Positions 47,343-59,258 of a stretch of 64,000 nucleotides of DNA are shown here, piece by piece. Positions within the stretch are counted from its first letter, which is position 1; each line of letters begins with the position of its first letter. The stretch comes from Ascidia mentula. Its lineage: Eukaryota > Chordata > Ascidiacea > Phlebobranchia > Ascidiidae. The DNA lies in contig OX387204.1 of NCBI GenBank assembly GCA_947561715.1, forward strand, positions 12,343,001 to 12,407,000, written 5' to 3'. The notes beneath the pieces are model-generated. The model searched no databases, was not told the origin of the DNA, and saw nothing but the letters and a program-made list of their open reading frames with translations. The position numbers and the translations under genes were made by a program.

Positions 47343-50300
47343 AAACTCTATTGACAACTAATGAAGTGTCTGCCTATGCCTAGTACGCTATGACACACAT
47401 GTCGATTGTTCACAAACTGACCTTGCAGTGTTTCTCAAAATATTTCTATCTCATTCGGCAATGAAACAATTAAAAGCTGGGAAGACTACGCCACATTGCT
47501 TTTAATTTAAGTTAATATTTACTCACAACCAATTATGTATTTTTTTACAGTTCTTTGTTTTCCTAACATTACTTTACATTTATTAGAAATTACAATGTGA
47601 AACACTTTTTGACCAACGACGAAAAAATAGCAACGCTGTCAGGTGACTAATTTACAAACGTGGTCAGTGGTGCATTTAATATTAATAAATTAAAAAAAAA
47701 CAATAATCCAGCTTCAAACAATGAGTGTAATTTGCATACAATTCCATGCGATGGAAAAAGAAAGGAATTTGTGACAACGAAAGAATCCCAGTGGTTGGAT
47801 TTACCGCCACCATGCTGTCCTTTGTATTGCGTATGTAATACTACATACCAGTACCAGAAGCCGATCTCTTTTCACCAAGTCACGATACTCGTGCGTTGTT
47901 AATCTGGTAAGCCCGCACTCGCACCTGAGAGAAATTAATCTAGACGATCAGCTTCTAGTGACCGGAATTTTCCGCTGACCAAATAAGCCTAATGATTCTT
48001 TGTTTTCTACGTTTGTTTTATGACATGTTTTTTCAATTGCCTTAGGCTATTTGGTAATCCCTTATAGTTCCTGTAAGCTCGTAACTGATAGCCTACTCAT
48101 TGTTTTGTAATAATTGGCATTCCAAAAAGCCGGATATAACCTTTTTCTTTTTTTATGCTGTGTGACGTAAAACACAAAAAAAACTGTATTTGCTTGCAAA
48201 TTCATACATTGTGCATACAACTATGAATTCACTGTTGGGAATAAATTCTAAGCAAATGTCTCCAAGATGCAGAAGATAATCACCAGGTTGATTTTAAGCG
48301 ACTTATGTTGCTGGATTCCAATTTGTGTCATCTTTTTTTGCTTATAGAAGGAGTGAAGATGCCAGCAGACTGTTAGGTGATGGGTGTTTCTGTTGCTTTC
48401 AATCAACATCAAGGAGTCATTTGTCTAATTTAAATATAACCCCCGTTCTGTTCAGGAGTTTATCATGATTTGCTTTGTATTGTTGTTGTTTATTAATGGG
48501 GGCGAAGAGGTGGTGAATGCTTGAAAAGGTTGTTTGAATTGCTTTCTTTGTTACAACAAAACTCACCTTGTTTAACAATTATTACTTCGCTGGTGCATTG
48601 AGAAAAATTTTTTCTTTCGATTTGTAAGTCTGACCATGCAAGCGTAAGCTTGTTTTTCACTTGCATTGTTTGTTTTCAAACTCTAGTTATACGCCCGACT
48701 GGCGCTGTCATTTCATCTCCGACTATTGTTTGCTTTTTTTCTTTTGCTAAAGTTAAGCAAGAGTCAAGTTTTACTTTGCCTGCCTCCAGTAAAACGGCAC
48801 TTGATAAAATTCAATTTTTATAAACCTAAATTGGAAGACGGAGATATTTTAATAACAGAGGAAAGTAGAAAAGAATTATTTTGATCTGAAAGGCTGTATT
48901 GCCTTGTGGTTCATTGACGAACTTTGCAACTAACGATTATCACTTGGTAAAAGTAAAGCGCCACATGCAATGCTTATCGTTGCAAGGACAATATCGTTAT
49001 TTTGTTGGTATCTTGTTTAATTGTCCCGATTTAGTCCACGAAATTCAGCTTTTCCTATCTCGCTGGGGAGATTTAATTCAATTAATCTCAGTTATTCGAT
49101 TTCGGAGGACATTGAAAGTAAATATGGGATTTGAAAGAATAAATTTATCAGTCATATAAATACCAAACAACAATTAATGTGACTTTAATGCATTTTGTGA
49201 TTCCCTCTTTTCCTTTATTTGGTCGTGATTGTCAAAGTCGAAATCAACCACAGTTTGACCGCTAGATGGCACAACCCACTAGGTTAAATGTATGTTTCAA
49301 GACGTTTTTCATATCAACATAAGTAAATTAATTGCAGGTGTGCTGCAGACAAATCTGGTTAGAAGTTGCACAAATAAACCCTGGGCAGTTAAATTGAACT
49401 TTAGTAACTTAAGTGAACTTGAGCAGCGCCGCAAGCTATAGTTGGTGAGTGCATTCAATAACTTGCTTCTCCTGTCTTCGCTTGTAGCATAAAATTTAGT
49501 GGTCCTAGCCACTATGACATCATCACTCGGGGAAGTGATGTAATTGTTTCGGAATACGACGAAGCGTCCCAAGTAACAAACTTCTTTGTGAGGCTCAGGG
49601 TCGAGGGCAGGCTGTTTAGAATCTACACGCTGAAATTACTTTTATATATTTAGACACGATAACTGTCACGTCGAAAATTTAGCAGAGACCGTCGACGTCA
49701 TGCAGTAAAAATGTCGACCTGTTGTGTGTACTTGTGTGACCAGTTATTAAAAATTTATAAAATCACAGAAACAGTAAAATGATAGAATATAAGACAACAC
49801 ATAGTGTTAATTATAACAGATACACAGATTTAAGGATGGTATAAATTTGGTGTTTTATAATTTATCATACAGTTTCAAAGAATCAAACAAGCCAATAGTG
49901 GTGAAAGTTTCATGTTACAGGATACGGGTGCGGGTGAGAATGCTGGCACAAGTAAAACGGGAATAACATGCTTTTTAGCCACAAATGCTGACAAATTAGT
50001 GGAGAAGCAGACATTTGCTCTATATTGCCCGTTACGGCCCTTATGCTGAAAAGTCAGCGTAATTGACACAAAAATGTATGTGGGGATAATTTCGTGTTGA
50101 TATGTACAATTTACAACCAATTTGCAATGATGCATTGTGTTCATGAACACTTGTTCTGATATTTAAATGTTTTTTTCCGTAGATATGAACACCATGATGC
50201 ACCCGCTGTCATGTTGGTTCATTATATTAGAAATAACTTGGGTTAATAGCCCGGGGAATTATGGGTAGTAGCATGTTTGACGGCATCAAGGAAAGCATAT

Positions 50301-51589
50301 GCAATAAGACGATTACAATATGTAAACCATATGCACCATGTATTATGAATAATGCTTACCAAGCAAGTGGCAGTGACGTTGTTACAATGTTGTAGGATAT
50401 AGGCCTCAAATACGAACATGTTTGGCACTGCGTTCACATGCTACTCAACCCAAAACACAGAATTTCGACACAACTTATATTTCAGATGATTAATGTGGAA
50501 AAAACCTTCCAATCATCTCATAAAGGTGCTATGAGCCGTTCGCTTGCCGTTGCATATTAATTAAAATGTTTTTCAAACATTTAGCTCTTTGATTGTATTG
50601 TATCCGTATAAACAATTCACTACCAAGCCCACTAAAGATTTCTTAGCAATGCCGGTAGCACTCCACGAGAAACAAAATTAAAATCGAATTTAAAAAACAG
50701 TATGTGTCCTAATAAATAAAATGCTGGGCCCCGTATAAATCAATACGTTCCAACCACACAATATAATGACGGCTGAATCGGGATGAAGTTTCCATGTTTG
50801 TTTTTAACGTACTTCCAGCCATGTCAATGTCCTTACGTTGGGAAGGAGATGCGCAATATCATTTACTAAGACCATGTCAATTTAGGCTTGTTTTAACGTC
50901 AAACCACGTTTAGATGTTTTGCATCTTTATGTCGAAGTTGCGTTTGGCATTATTCAAATTATTCCTGATTATCAATGATTCCTGGCAACATGGCTGGAAC
51001 CACGAAAATAAAAACAAAACGTTATTGGTGATGGAAAATTACATGGCAATATGTTAAGTTTTTTCGCCACTTTATTCATGTTTAACAATATTTAAACATC
51101 AAATGTGTTATACAAATACTAGAAAAATCGCCGGCACATTAGTCAACAGTTTCTGCAAAACATGAAAATACATATTGACGACTTTCGTAGTTTTGCATTA
51201 AACGTGCTCATATAAATCTGAACCATTTTGTTTCCAACAATTAAATTTCTATCTTAACAAAAATTGTCGCTGGTACCGAGACAATGCAAAATTAAGGGCA
51301 AGATCTTGACAAGACTAGGAAACTGGTCTTCACAATTAAACTTTTAACCAAAAAAAAACAGCAAAAGCCAATTGTTTTGCAACATTATTACGCATCAATT
51401 TCACCAGGAAAGGCATAAGATACAAACCACTGCATGACAAGACTGGATCGTCCAATGTATTGGCTGAGATGTTAATGAACCTACACAAGAAATACATACA
51501 TGTTACGAAAGTGGAAGATCACTTTAAACTCAATGATGACAGAAAGACATTTTTATAAATTTCCAGACGAAATATAAAAATCGTAGATT
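47343..51589. other. 4.2-kb gap between divergent TECR and LDLa-GPCR genes
   Basis: It contains a broken GPCR-derived fragment at about 48262-48460. Otherwise it is A/T-rich sequence without a supportable gene; the open frames of 60-90 codons show no domain, splice pattern or repeat. Confidence 0.5.
48262..48460 (+). pseudogene. Fragment of the LDLa-GPCR gene (TM6 and C-tail)
   Basis: About 75 bp from CTCCAAGATGCAGAAGA onward are nearly identical to 54841-54920 of the intact receptor (cytoplasmic end and start of TM6). After divergence and an internal deletion covering TM7, a second block (about 48407-48450) matches the C-terminal tail at 55089-55140. The frame is closed by a stop soon after CCWIPICV. 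No upstream receptor sequence is present. Confidence 0.8.
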
Positions 51590-54500
51590 ATGTGGAAGTT
51601 AATTTTGATGTTTGTGTTGATCGGATGGACGGAAGGTGAATGTCCAGGTGAGGACACAAGTCTGGCTCCTTTCCCCATAATAAGTAAGTGTAGCTAATAA
51701 TAAACAAGTGATATCTTTTAAACTTTATTTTGTAACAGGAGAGAAATTTCTTCCAGTTTGTGAAGCTCCATATTTTGATCCCAACTGTACTTGTCCCTCG
51801 TCCATGTTCGAATGTCCTTGTCACAAGATCGGCATATGTGGATCAAATCCACCAGGATGTATAAAATTGGAAAGGGTAAATGATCAAAATAACGACTGTG
51901 GAGATTGGAGTGATGAGTTGAGCGGTGAATCTCCAGGTGGCAGCTTCACGTGCGGTTGTTATAACACAACATGTCATGGATGGTGGGGACGTAAACCTAA
52001 AAGTGTGCGATGTAATGGACGAATCGATTGTCCTGACCGCAGTGATGAGGTCAATTGCACTACATGTCCGATGGATAAATTTGAGTGTCCATGTTACAAA
52101 ACTAAGAATTGTCCATTTAGTGGTTGCATCAGTAAATCTAAGCAATGCGATGGAGGGAATGACTGTGCAGATTGGAGTGATGAGGTTAACTGCACATGTC
52201 CAGCGGATAAGTTTGAGTGTCAATGTTACAAAACTAACAATTGCATAGCATGGCATGGTTGCATCAGTAAATCTAAGCAATGCAACGGGTTTAATGACTG
52301 TGGGGACTGGAGTGACGAGTTGAACTGCACATGTCCAATGGATACGCTCGAGTGTCCATGTTACAAACATCAAAACTGTTCATCAGGGTTCGGTTGCATT
52401 GGAAAATCTCGGCAATGTGACAAATTTAAACATTGTGGAGACGGTCGTGATGAGGTTAACTGCACATGCCCAGCAGATAAATTTGAGTGTGCTTGTGTTG
52501 GATTAAAACAGTGCGTTGGAAAGAATTTAAATTGCATTGATCGATCTTTGTTGTGTGATGGGCAACCTGACTGCATTGATGGAAGTGATGAAACACATTA
52601 TTCTTGCGACTGTACTCATATTTACCCGAGATGTCAATGTAATGCAAATAACACACAATGCTCACCTGATGGTAGATGTATACCTTTTACCTGGATAAAT
52701 GATAGCTTCGTAGATTGTGTTGATGGAACTGATGAAGTTTGCTCATTTAATTTGTTCTGGTGCCAAAATTGTATTGTGCTTGCTGTTACTTGTCCAACAG
52801 AAAAGGAAGCCAGATATCTTTTTCATACGACTACTCCATACACATGCGATAAAGTTGTGACTAAATCTTGTGCTACTGATGTTAATGATTGTGAAGTTGA
52901 TAAAGTGGTTTGTATAACTTCAACATGCACAAATCCTACTAGGGTTTGCAGTGAAATGTTTATCTGTGAAAATCAACAACTTATTCCAAGCTACAACTAT
53001 TGTGATGGAAAGAGCGATGGCGTAAAGAACTGTAATGACAAAAGTGATGAAGTTCAACATGGTTTTGGGTTTAAATGTTCTGGAACAAGAAGAAAAGCTG
53101 TGTGCGTTTTACCTCAAACCAACGTCTACGATTCAGTGGCTCAATGCTCTGACAGTTCTGATATTTGTTTTCTCAATGGACGTTTTAGATGTTTCCAGTG
53201 TTTGGACAGAAAGCTGATAGTTTCAAGCAAACAAGTTTGTGACGGTGTAGTGGATTGCTTTGATATGTCAGATGAATGTTTGTGTGAAAATCAATCATTG
53301 TGTCGCGATATACGAGGAGATTGTCCCCAGAACCAAATGCATTGTAACGACAGTCCTACATGTGTGGACCAAGATAAGGTGCTGTGTAACACAAGCGTAC
53401 AATGTGTTAACCAAACTAACACAAAATACTGTTCAACTGGCACAGCATCAGTGCTAAGTGATTGTGTAACTGATGACAACATTTTCACACAAAAGATTCT
53501 GGGTAATGAATCTGCTTGTGTTGCAACAAAGAATAGAATGATTAAATATGCTGCGAAAATCGAAGAAAAGTATGTCTTTCCGCTGTGGTGTGACGGAACT
53601 GTCAAAGATGTATTTTCGGTTAACGGAGAACTTTTCTGTCCTAACAGGTTTAATTGTTTCAGCAAAGGAGAAATAAACATTTATAAACATAGAGTCTGTG
53701 ATGGAATAATTGATTGTGACGACGGATCAGACGAATTTCTAGATCTTTGTAACAATACCCGCTACTACTGCAGAAGTAAAAGAAAGATTTCCATCCACAG
53801 AAATCATGTTTGTGACGGAATAATCGACTGCGATGACGGAACTGATGAAAGCGGCTGTCGTTGTGAAAATACCAGGTTTTATTGCAGAAATGGACAACCT
53901 TTGTCAGTTGAAATTAAACTTGTACAGAACGGAATTAATGACTGCTCAGACGGAAGTGACGAATGTGTTAATTTGATTAGAAACGCATTTGCAGACGTCA
54001 ACGAAATGATCGCAAACCCAGTGTATCGAGGTATCTTCTGGGTGACTGGCATCTTAGCACTGGGAGGGAATTTATTTGTATTTGTCACAACCACACGAGA
54101 TTTGATGAAATGTAATAAAGAGCAGAACTTGTTTATTAATACAAGTGTTTATATTCTTAACCTCTGCGTGTCTGACCTTATCATGGGAGTTTATCTACTG
54201 GCAATCATAATACAAGCGTCTAGATTTTCTGGATCTTATTGTATGTTTGATAAAGAATGGAGATCAAGTAGCTTGTGTTCAGGACTTGGAGCACTTGCAA
54301 TTGTTTCGTCAGAAGCATCAGCATTCACTATGACAGCTATGACCACATTTCGCCTGATATCTGCCTTTAAACCAATCCTGATACGAAATGTCAGTGTTAC
54401 CAAAACTATAGTTGCTGAATTATCTTGTTGGGTGTCAGCTATTCTGTTGGCAACCGTTCCTTTGCTCAACGCAACTTCTGAGCACTTCATTAACGATTTT

Positions 54501-55160
54501 TGGTTTCCAAATAACTTTTATGAAACTGATTTCGTGTCAAGAGACAACATGTCGTTGCTTGCACAGAGAATTTCCACAACAGAGCCCAAGTCTTGGTATG
54601 ACGTTAAGCGTACAATTGCAAACGCCTTTCCACGTAACTCTGTCAAGGGAGAATTTGGATATTATAGTGAAACGAGCGTCTGTATGCCACGTTTATTTGC
54701 AACAACCAATGAGTTTGCTTGGGAATACTCAACATTCCTCATCACAATCAACTTCCTCATGTTCATCTACATGGTGGTTGCTTATTTTCTCATTTACAAG
54801 CGAAGCAACCGCATGAAAGGATCTAGAAGCACTGATGTCAGCTCCAAGATGCAGAAGAGAATCACCAGGTTGATTTTGACCGACTTTTGTTGCTGGATTC
54901 CAATTTGTATCATGGGATTTTTGAGTGCAGGAGGTGTGAAGGTGCCAGACGACGCTTATGTGTTGAGTGCTTGTTTGTTGCTTCCACTTAACAGCGCCCT
55001 TAACCCTTTGCTCTACTCTAAAGTATTGGAAGAGCGATTGTCGAAGATGAAGGAATGGCTCCTTTTCAAAGTATCCTCATTACGTGCGTCAAGGAGTCAT
55101 TCGTCTGATTTAAGCGTTAGATACAACCCCCGTGACGAGCAGAATGACAATGGGGTGTGA
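51590..55160 (+). CDS. LDLa-repeat class A GPCR (GRL101/relaxin-receptor-like, 1171 aa)
   Basis: A small exon (51590-51683) encodes a signal peptide, MWKLILMFVLIGWTEG. It joins in phase 1 to one 3422-nt exon (51739-55160). The ectodomain (about residues 35-780) carries about twelve LDL-receptor class A modules with the C-D-x-SDE calcium cage, for example CNGFNDCGDWSDELNC and CDGIIDCDDGSDE; several are degenerate. The 7TM domain runs about 795-1125: TM1 GILALGGNLFVFV, TM2 NLCVSDLIMGVYLL, TM6 LILTDFCCWIPICIMG and TM7 LNSALNPLLYS. TM6/TM7 wording matches the LGR/RXFP branch. There is no leucine-rich repeat region, which the snail receptor GRL101 and RXFP1/2 do have. The DRY site is altered (TFRLISAF). 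A ligand cannot be predicted; lipoprotein-like or peptide ligands are possible. Confidence 0.88.
52060..52490 (+). repeat. Tandem about 132-bp LDLa-coding units
   Basis: Three to four adjacent DNA units start near 52066, 52197, 52329 and 52467. They share long identical stretches coding KFECxCYKTxNC and GCISKSKQC, showing recent internal duplication of LDLa modules 3-6. Confidence 0.8.
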
Positions 55161-55466
55161 TTGAGATTGTTGGATAATGAGTGGATTATACTTTTAAACA
55201 GCCTTGTATATTTGTGGTGTATAAGTTTACATCAAAACAACCAGCCCACTTTTGCTTTCATAATCAATTTTGTGAATGAATTTGTCTTCTATATGTTCAG
55301 GGTAGCTTTTTACTGTACTGGAAATATTTACTTGGATTGTTTTGTGCCTTTATTTATAACGAACAAAAGCGATATTGTTTCACGGGACACGGAAAATACC
55401 CAACTGTATATGCTGTACAATATACGGAAAATTGTAATTATATGATGATGTCCTAACTGGGATAAC

Positions 55467-55472
55467 AATAAA
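55467..55472 (+). terminator. Poly(A) signal of the LDLa-GPCR gene
   Basis: AATAAA lies about 305 bp after the stop codon and is the first canonical signal. Confidence 0.5.
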
Positions 55473-55902
55473 GCAAGAGATACAACGTGTTTTATGATAT
55501 GTTTGTCGCAAAACAACACAGAACGAAACTGGGGCACATGTAGTGAATTACGTCATTTGGTTATGTATTCCCTGATTTCACATACGTCACATGTTGGGGA
55601 CTCCTCGTGTTGATAACGCTTTGTCTCCACCCAGTGTAGGTAGTTTTTCTTATGTTTAAATCCACTTCCCGAGGTAACTGAAAGTATTTCATGCACCATC
55701 GTTTACAATCACCTTTTATACAGTGGGCATACTTCTAATTCCTGTTTATTTCGCCAAAATCACACTGATATTCACATTATAAACAGATTAAAACAACACA
55801 CTTACATCAATTTTCCGCGTTTGTTGTATCCTTTCGTGCTCAAATCAAAACACAAATTCAGTTTCCGTACAGTGCAACAAAAGAGTTGGGAATTTTAAAT
55901 TC

Positions 55903-56170
55903 AGAGGAAGTGAAGGTACGAGACGATGTGTGTTGAGTGCTTGTCTGTTTCTTCCAATTAATAGCGCAACCCCTTGCTCTACACCAAGGCATTGGAAGCG
56001 CGATTGTTGAAGATGAAGGAATGGCTCGTTTCTAATATATTATTATTGGGTACATCAAGAAATCGGTTGTCTCATTTAATCGTTAGATTCAACCCCGGTA
56101 ATGTGCAGGAGGCTGATGAAGTGATTGAAATTGTTGGATGAAATTTGGATTAACTTTTCAAACAAACGAT
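55903..56170 (+). pseudogene. Second fragment of the LDLa-GPCR gene (TM7 to 3' UTR)
   Basis: The stretch aligns with 54936-55180 of the intact gene: the loop before TM7, GTGTTGAGTGCTTGT, the TM7 region, GCGATTGT(C/T)GAAGATGAAGG, the C-tail and the start of the 3' UTR (ATTGTTGGAT). Small deletions in the TM7 region and an in-frame stop after the tail start break it. Confidence 0.85.
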
Positions 56171-58319
56171 TTTACCAAATACTTAGCTGTGATAAATTGT
56201 GAAAATCTTCTATGATTTTTAATTAACATGAAGTGTTCCTGATATGTCTGTATTTTAAATTCAGTGTACGTGTTTTCGATCTAATCATATCTTTTTTGCC
56301 TGAGTTTTGAGTCATTATAATTGGAGCAAATTACAACAGCCAGGCCATGCACATTTGCTATGACCAACACGTTTGTAAATACATTCATCTTTAATCCAGT
56401 GGTTCTCAACCTTTTATGCTTTGTGGCCCATATGGCAACGTTTGAGAGCCCGTGGACCACAGCAGCTCTTCCACAAAATAGATGGATGGAAGGCAAAACC
56501 AGCTAAACAAAGCTTTTTACTATACTGAAGATTTAATGTATCTGTATTTATGATGAACAGCGGCAAACCGTTGCAGCGGGTACGGGAAAAACTCAAACAT
56601 GTATAAACTCTGCAGTAAGTGACACAATTGTAAACAAATACACGATAACAGTTATACGTTTGAGCACCATGTGACGACACACGGCGAGAAACTGCTTGTG
56701 TTCTTGGCTCTTCGTCTCCACCCAGTGTGTGGATAATCATCAATGTATTAGTTTACTCACGTAGAAAAATGTTACAGCAAGTAGTGTGACCTCTGACGTA
56801 TAGCCACTGAATGTCTCAACTCCATTTATCCAAACCTCCATAGGCCACCCATGTTGTAATTTCACTGCCTCGCCATATAAACTTCACTTGTATATGTATC
56901 TTTTCTTTTGAAGACTGTTGTAGCGTTGCATGCATTTTTTCCAATGGCAATAATATTTGCTGTGTTTATTCTCTAAACGCGACATACGTTTGGTGTGCCA
57001 TCATTACATTGTGCATTTCGCGCAAATGTTCTTCAAAACCATTGTTTGCTCGCATGTTCGGATGTTCCATAACATCACGATCAGGTTAAGGTGCTTTTTT
57101 AAGCTATTCTCTGCCAATTTGGTTCTATTTGTATAAGGACACTGCTATCATTATTGAGACTCTACATGCAATTCGCCAACTTGGGATTTATTTCCACAAA
57201 CCTGGTAATAAACTGTTTATTCGGATCAAACTATTTGCTGGTGAAACCTTCAATGAGACCATCCGATAGCCTTTTGGTCAACAATTATTGAGACTCATGC
57301 ATTGGCTCAATATAGCAGGCTCTATAAGCCCTCAGCAGTACAAAAAGGTCAACATAAAAGAACATGTTGACATAAATTGTGAACTGGCATCACGCTGCGC
57401 TTAAGGTTGCCGACCCTTGCACTAGAAATAGGCTATAATCTATTCGAAGTAGCCTATATTCGATAACTCAAATAAAAACAATAGTAGTTTTACTCGCTTG
57501 TATTAATAACTCTAATATAAGTTCTTTAAGCTCTTATCTATTTCATTGAATCAAATAAATATAGAATCGCGTAAGAAATTTCCCCACAGAGAAAATACCA
57601 CAAAGCAAAATATATTTACTCTTCCTTGGATGGACTTGCTCGGTCTTGATCTTTATATCGTGTCGAAGGCTTTCGTGCCAATGTCCACATCCAATGGCAC
57701 CCAACTCCCCAGCGCAATCAAAACTATCAAAGAAGAAATGCATTCATCAACGTAAATTGCTCGTGTAGCCTACATTGGGAATATAGCCAGTTTTGGTTCG
57801 AAAATTTGGGGAAGCAGTTGCATAAAACTCTGCATACATTGATTTCAAAACCGATCTTTTCTTAAAATTTTTGGTTGCACTGCTTATAGCCTACGTTGAT
57901 TGTGTAAAAATAGTTAGAAAATCTTAGTCGGCGTACAATACACACATCACAACTGATACACGATGCAAAACCACAATTAATCAGTTTAAATCGCCTCCCA
58001 GCAACCAAACTGTGCGCTGTGCGCAAAAACAAACAACATACAAAGCTATTGGATGAATTTTAGTATGTTATCGTAAAAAGCTTTAGATATAGATGCTGTC
58101 AAAAAACAAGCAAACGGATTTATTTACATTTTCAGATATGTCGCAACCGATCCGATGATCTGACGTTGCATGATTCAGCAAATTTTTATTGCTGAGTGAT
58201 GACAGTCGTGCATGAACGTCAGTTGAGTTGGCGTTGTTGTGTACTGTGTACCAAGTTGCTCGAAGTGGTATAGCCTACCAGTTTCACCCTACTTTTACAG
58301 AAAGTAAAGTTTTGTAAAT

Positions 58320-59170
58320 ATGGAAAACTTGAATGGTGTCAAAAATGTCATATTGGTACTGTCTGGCAAAGGTGGGGTTGGGAAAAGCACCCTTTCCACA
58401 CAATTGGCTCTGGGTTTAGCAGCAAAAAATAATAAAGTCGGCCTTCTTGATGTTGATTTATGCGGCCCAAGCATTCCAAGAATGCTGAACTTGGAACAGA
58501 GCAAAATACATCAGTGTGATGATGGCTGGTTACCAGTTTACACAACTCCAGACAAAAACTTGTCTGTGATGTCTATTGGATTTTTGCTGGACAACAAAAA
58601 TGAACCTGTTATATGGAGAGGTCCAAAGAAAAATGCAATGATAAAGCAGTTTTTGACTGATGTGGTGTGGGGAAATATGGACTACCTAATAATTGACACA
58701 CCTCCGGGCACAAGTGATGAGCATCTTGCAGTGGTGGAAAATTTAAAAGGAAAAACCACAGGGGCTATATTGGTGACAACACCTCAAGTGAGTAGTTTTA
58801 GCTTTTGTTTTTGAACACATATTTTAAAATTACTGTACTTTGGTAGGCTGTAGCAGTTGCTGATGTTCAAAGAGAGCTCACGTTTTGTCGCAAAACTGGA
58901 ATACCAATCATCGGTCTGGTGGAAAACATGTCAGGATTTGTTTGCCCACATTGCTCTGAATGCCTGCTTGTTTTTTCACAAGGTGGTGGTGAAGACTTGG
59001 CAAGACAGGAGAACATTGAATATTTAGGAAATGTGCCCATTGACCCTAAATTAGCTGAGTGTTGTGATGGTGGAAAAAACTTTTTGAACACATTTATAAA
59101 CTCTAAGGCTCATGATTCCATTGTAAATGTTGTTTCCAAGATTAGCAAAAGTGTGCTAGTTTGTCATTAG
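58320..59170 (+). CDS. NUBP2: Cytosolic Fe-S cluster assembly ATPase NUBP2 (263 aa)
   Basis: Two exons, 58320-58787 and 58847-59170, join in phase 0. The deviant Walker [10 protein letters not shown] is at about residues 17-25, followed by [15 protein letters not shown], the Mrp signature [30 protein letters not shown] and [14 protein letters not shown]. That last block includes the CPHC motif, whose cysteines bridge a 4Fe-4S cluster in the NUBP1-NUBP2 scaffold. The short N-terminus without extra Cys separates it from NUBP1. It matures cytosolic and nuclear Fe-S proteins. The next gene starts 88 bp after its stop on the same strand. No canonical AATAAA lies between; AATATAAA is the nearest variant. 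Confidence 0.95.
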
Positions 59171-59258
59171 AAGTATCAATAATATAAACCTTAACGAATT
59201 ATTATGTTAGCATCTATTCTGCCTTTTCTCTGCAGCATTAGTAAATCTAAGTGTAAGC
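59171..59258 (+). promoter_or_regulatory. NUBP2-TANGO2 intercistronic region with strong splice acceptor
   Basis: Only 65 bp separate the NUBP2 stop from a strong acceptor, CCTTTTCTCTGCAG, ending at 59235. The TANGO2 ATG follows 23 nt later. There is no space for a usual promoter, and no upstream exon fits, which points to spliced-leader trans-splicing of a dicistronic transcript. A cis splice from within NUBP2 is the alternative. Confidence 0.65.

Larger units (their letters stand above)
55161..58319. other. 3.2-kb gap between LDLa-GPCR and NUBP2
   Basis: It holds the receptor 3' UTR with AATAAA at 55467-55472, a broken receptor copy at about 55903-56170 and a hAT-like terminus at 56397. 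The rest shows no gene. An acceptor CTTTTACAG ends at 58300, 19 nt before the NUBP2 ATG. Confidence 0.5.

Noticed and set aside
51843-52373. 176-codon open frame on the minus strand over the LDLa region
   Set aside because: It is a shadow of the repetitive, stop-poor LDLa coding sequence on the plus strand; it lies wholly inside the real exon.
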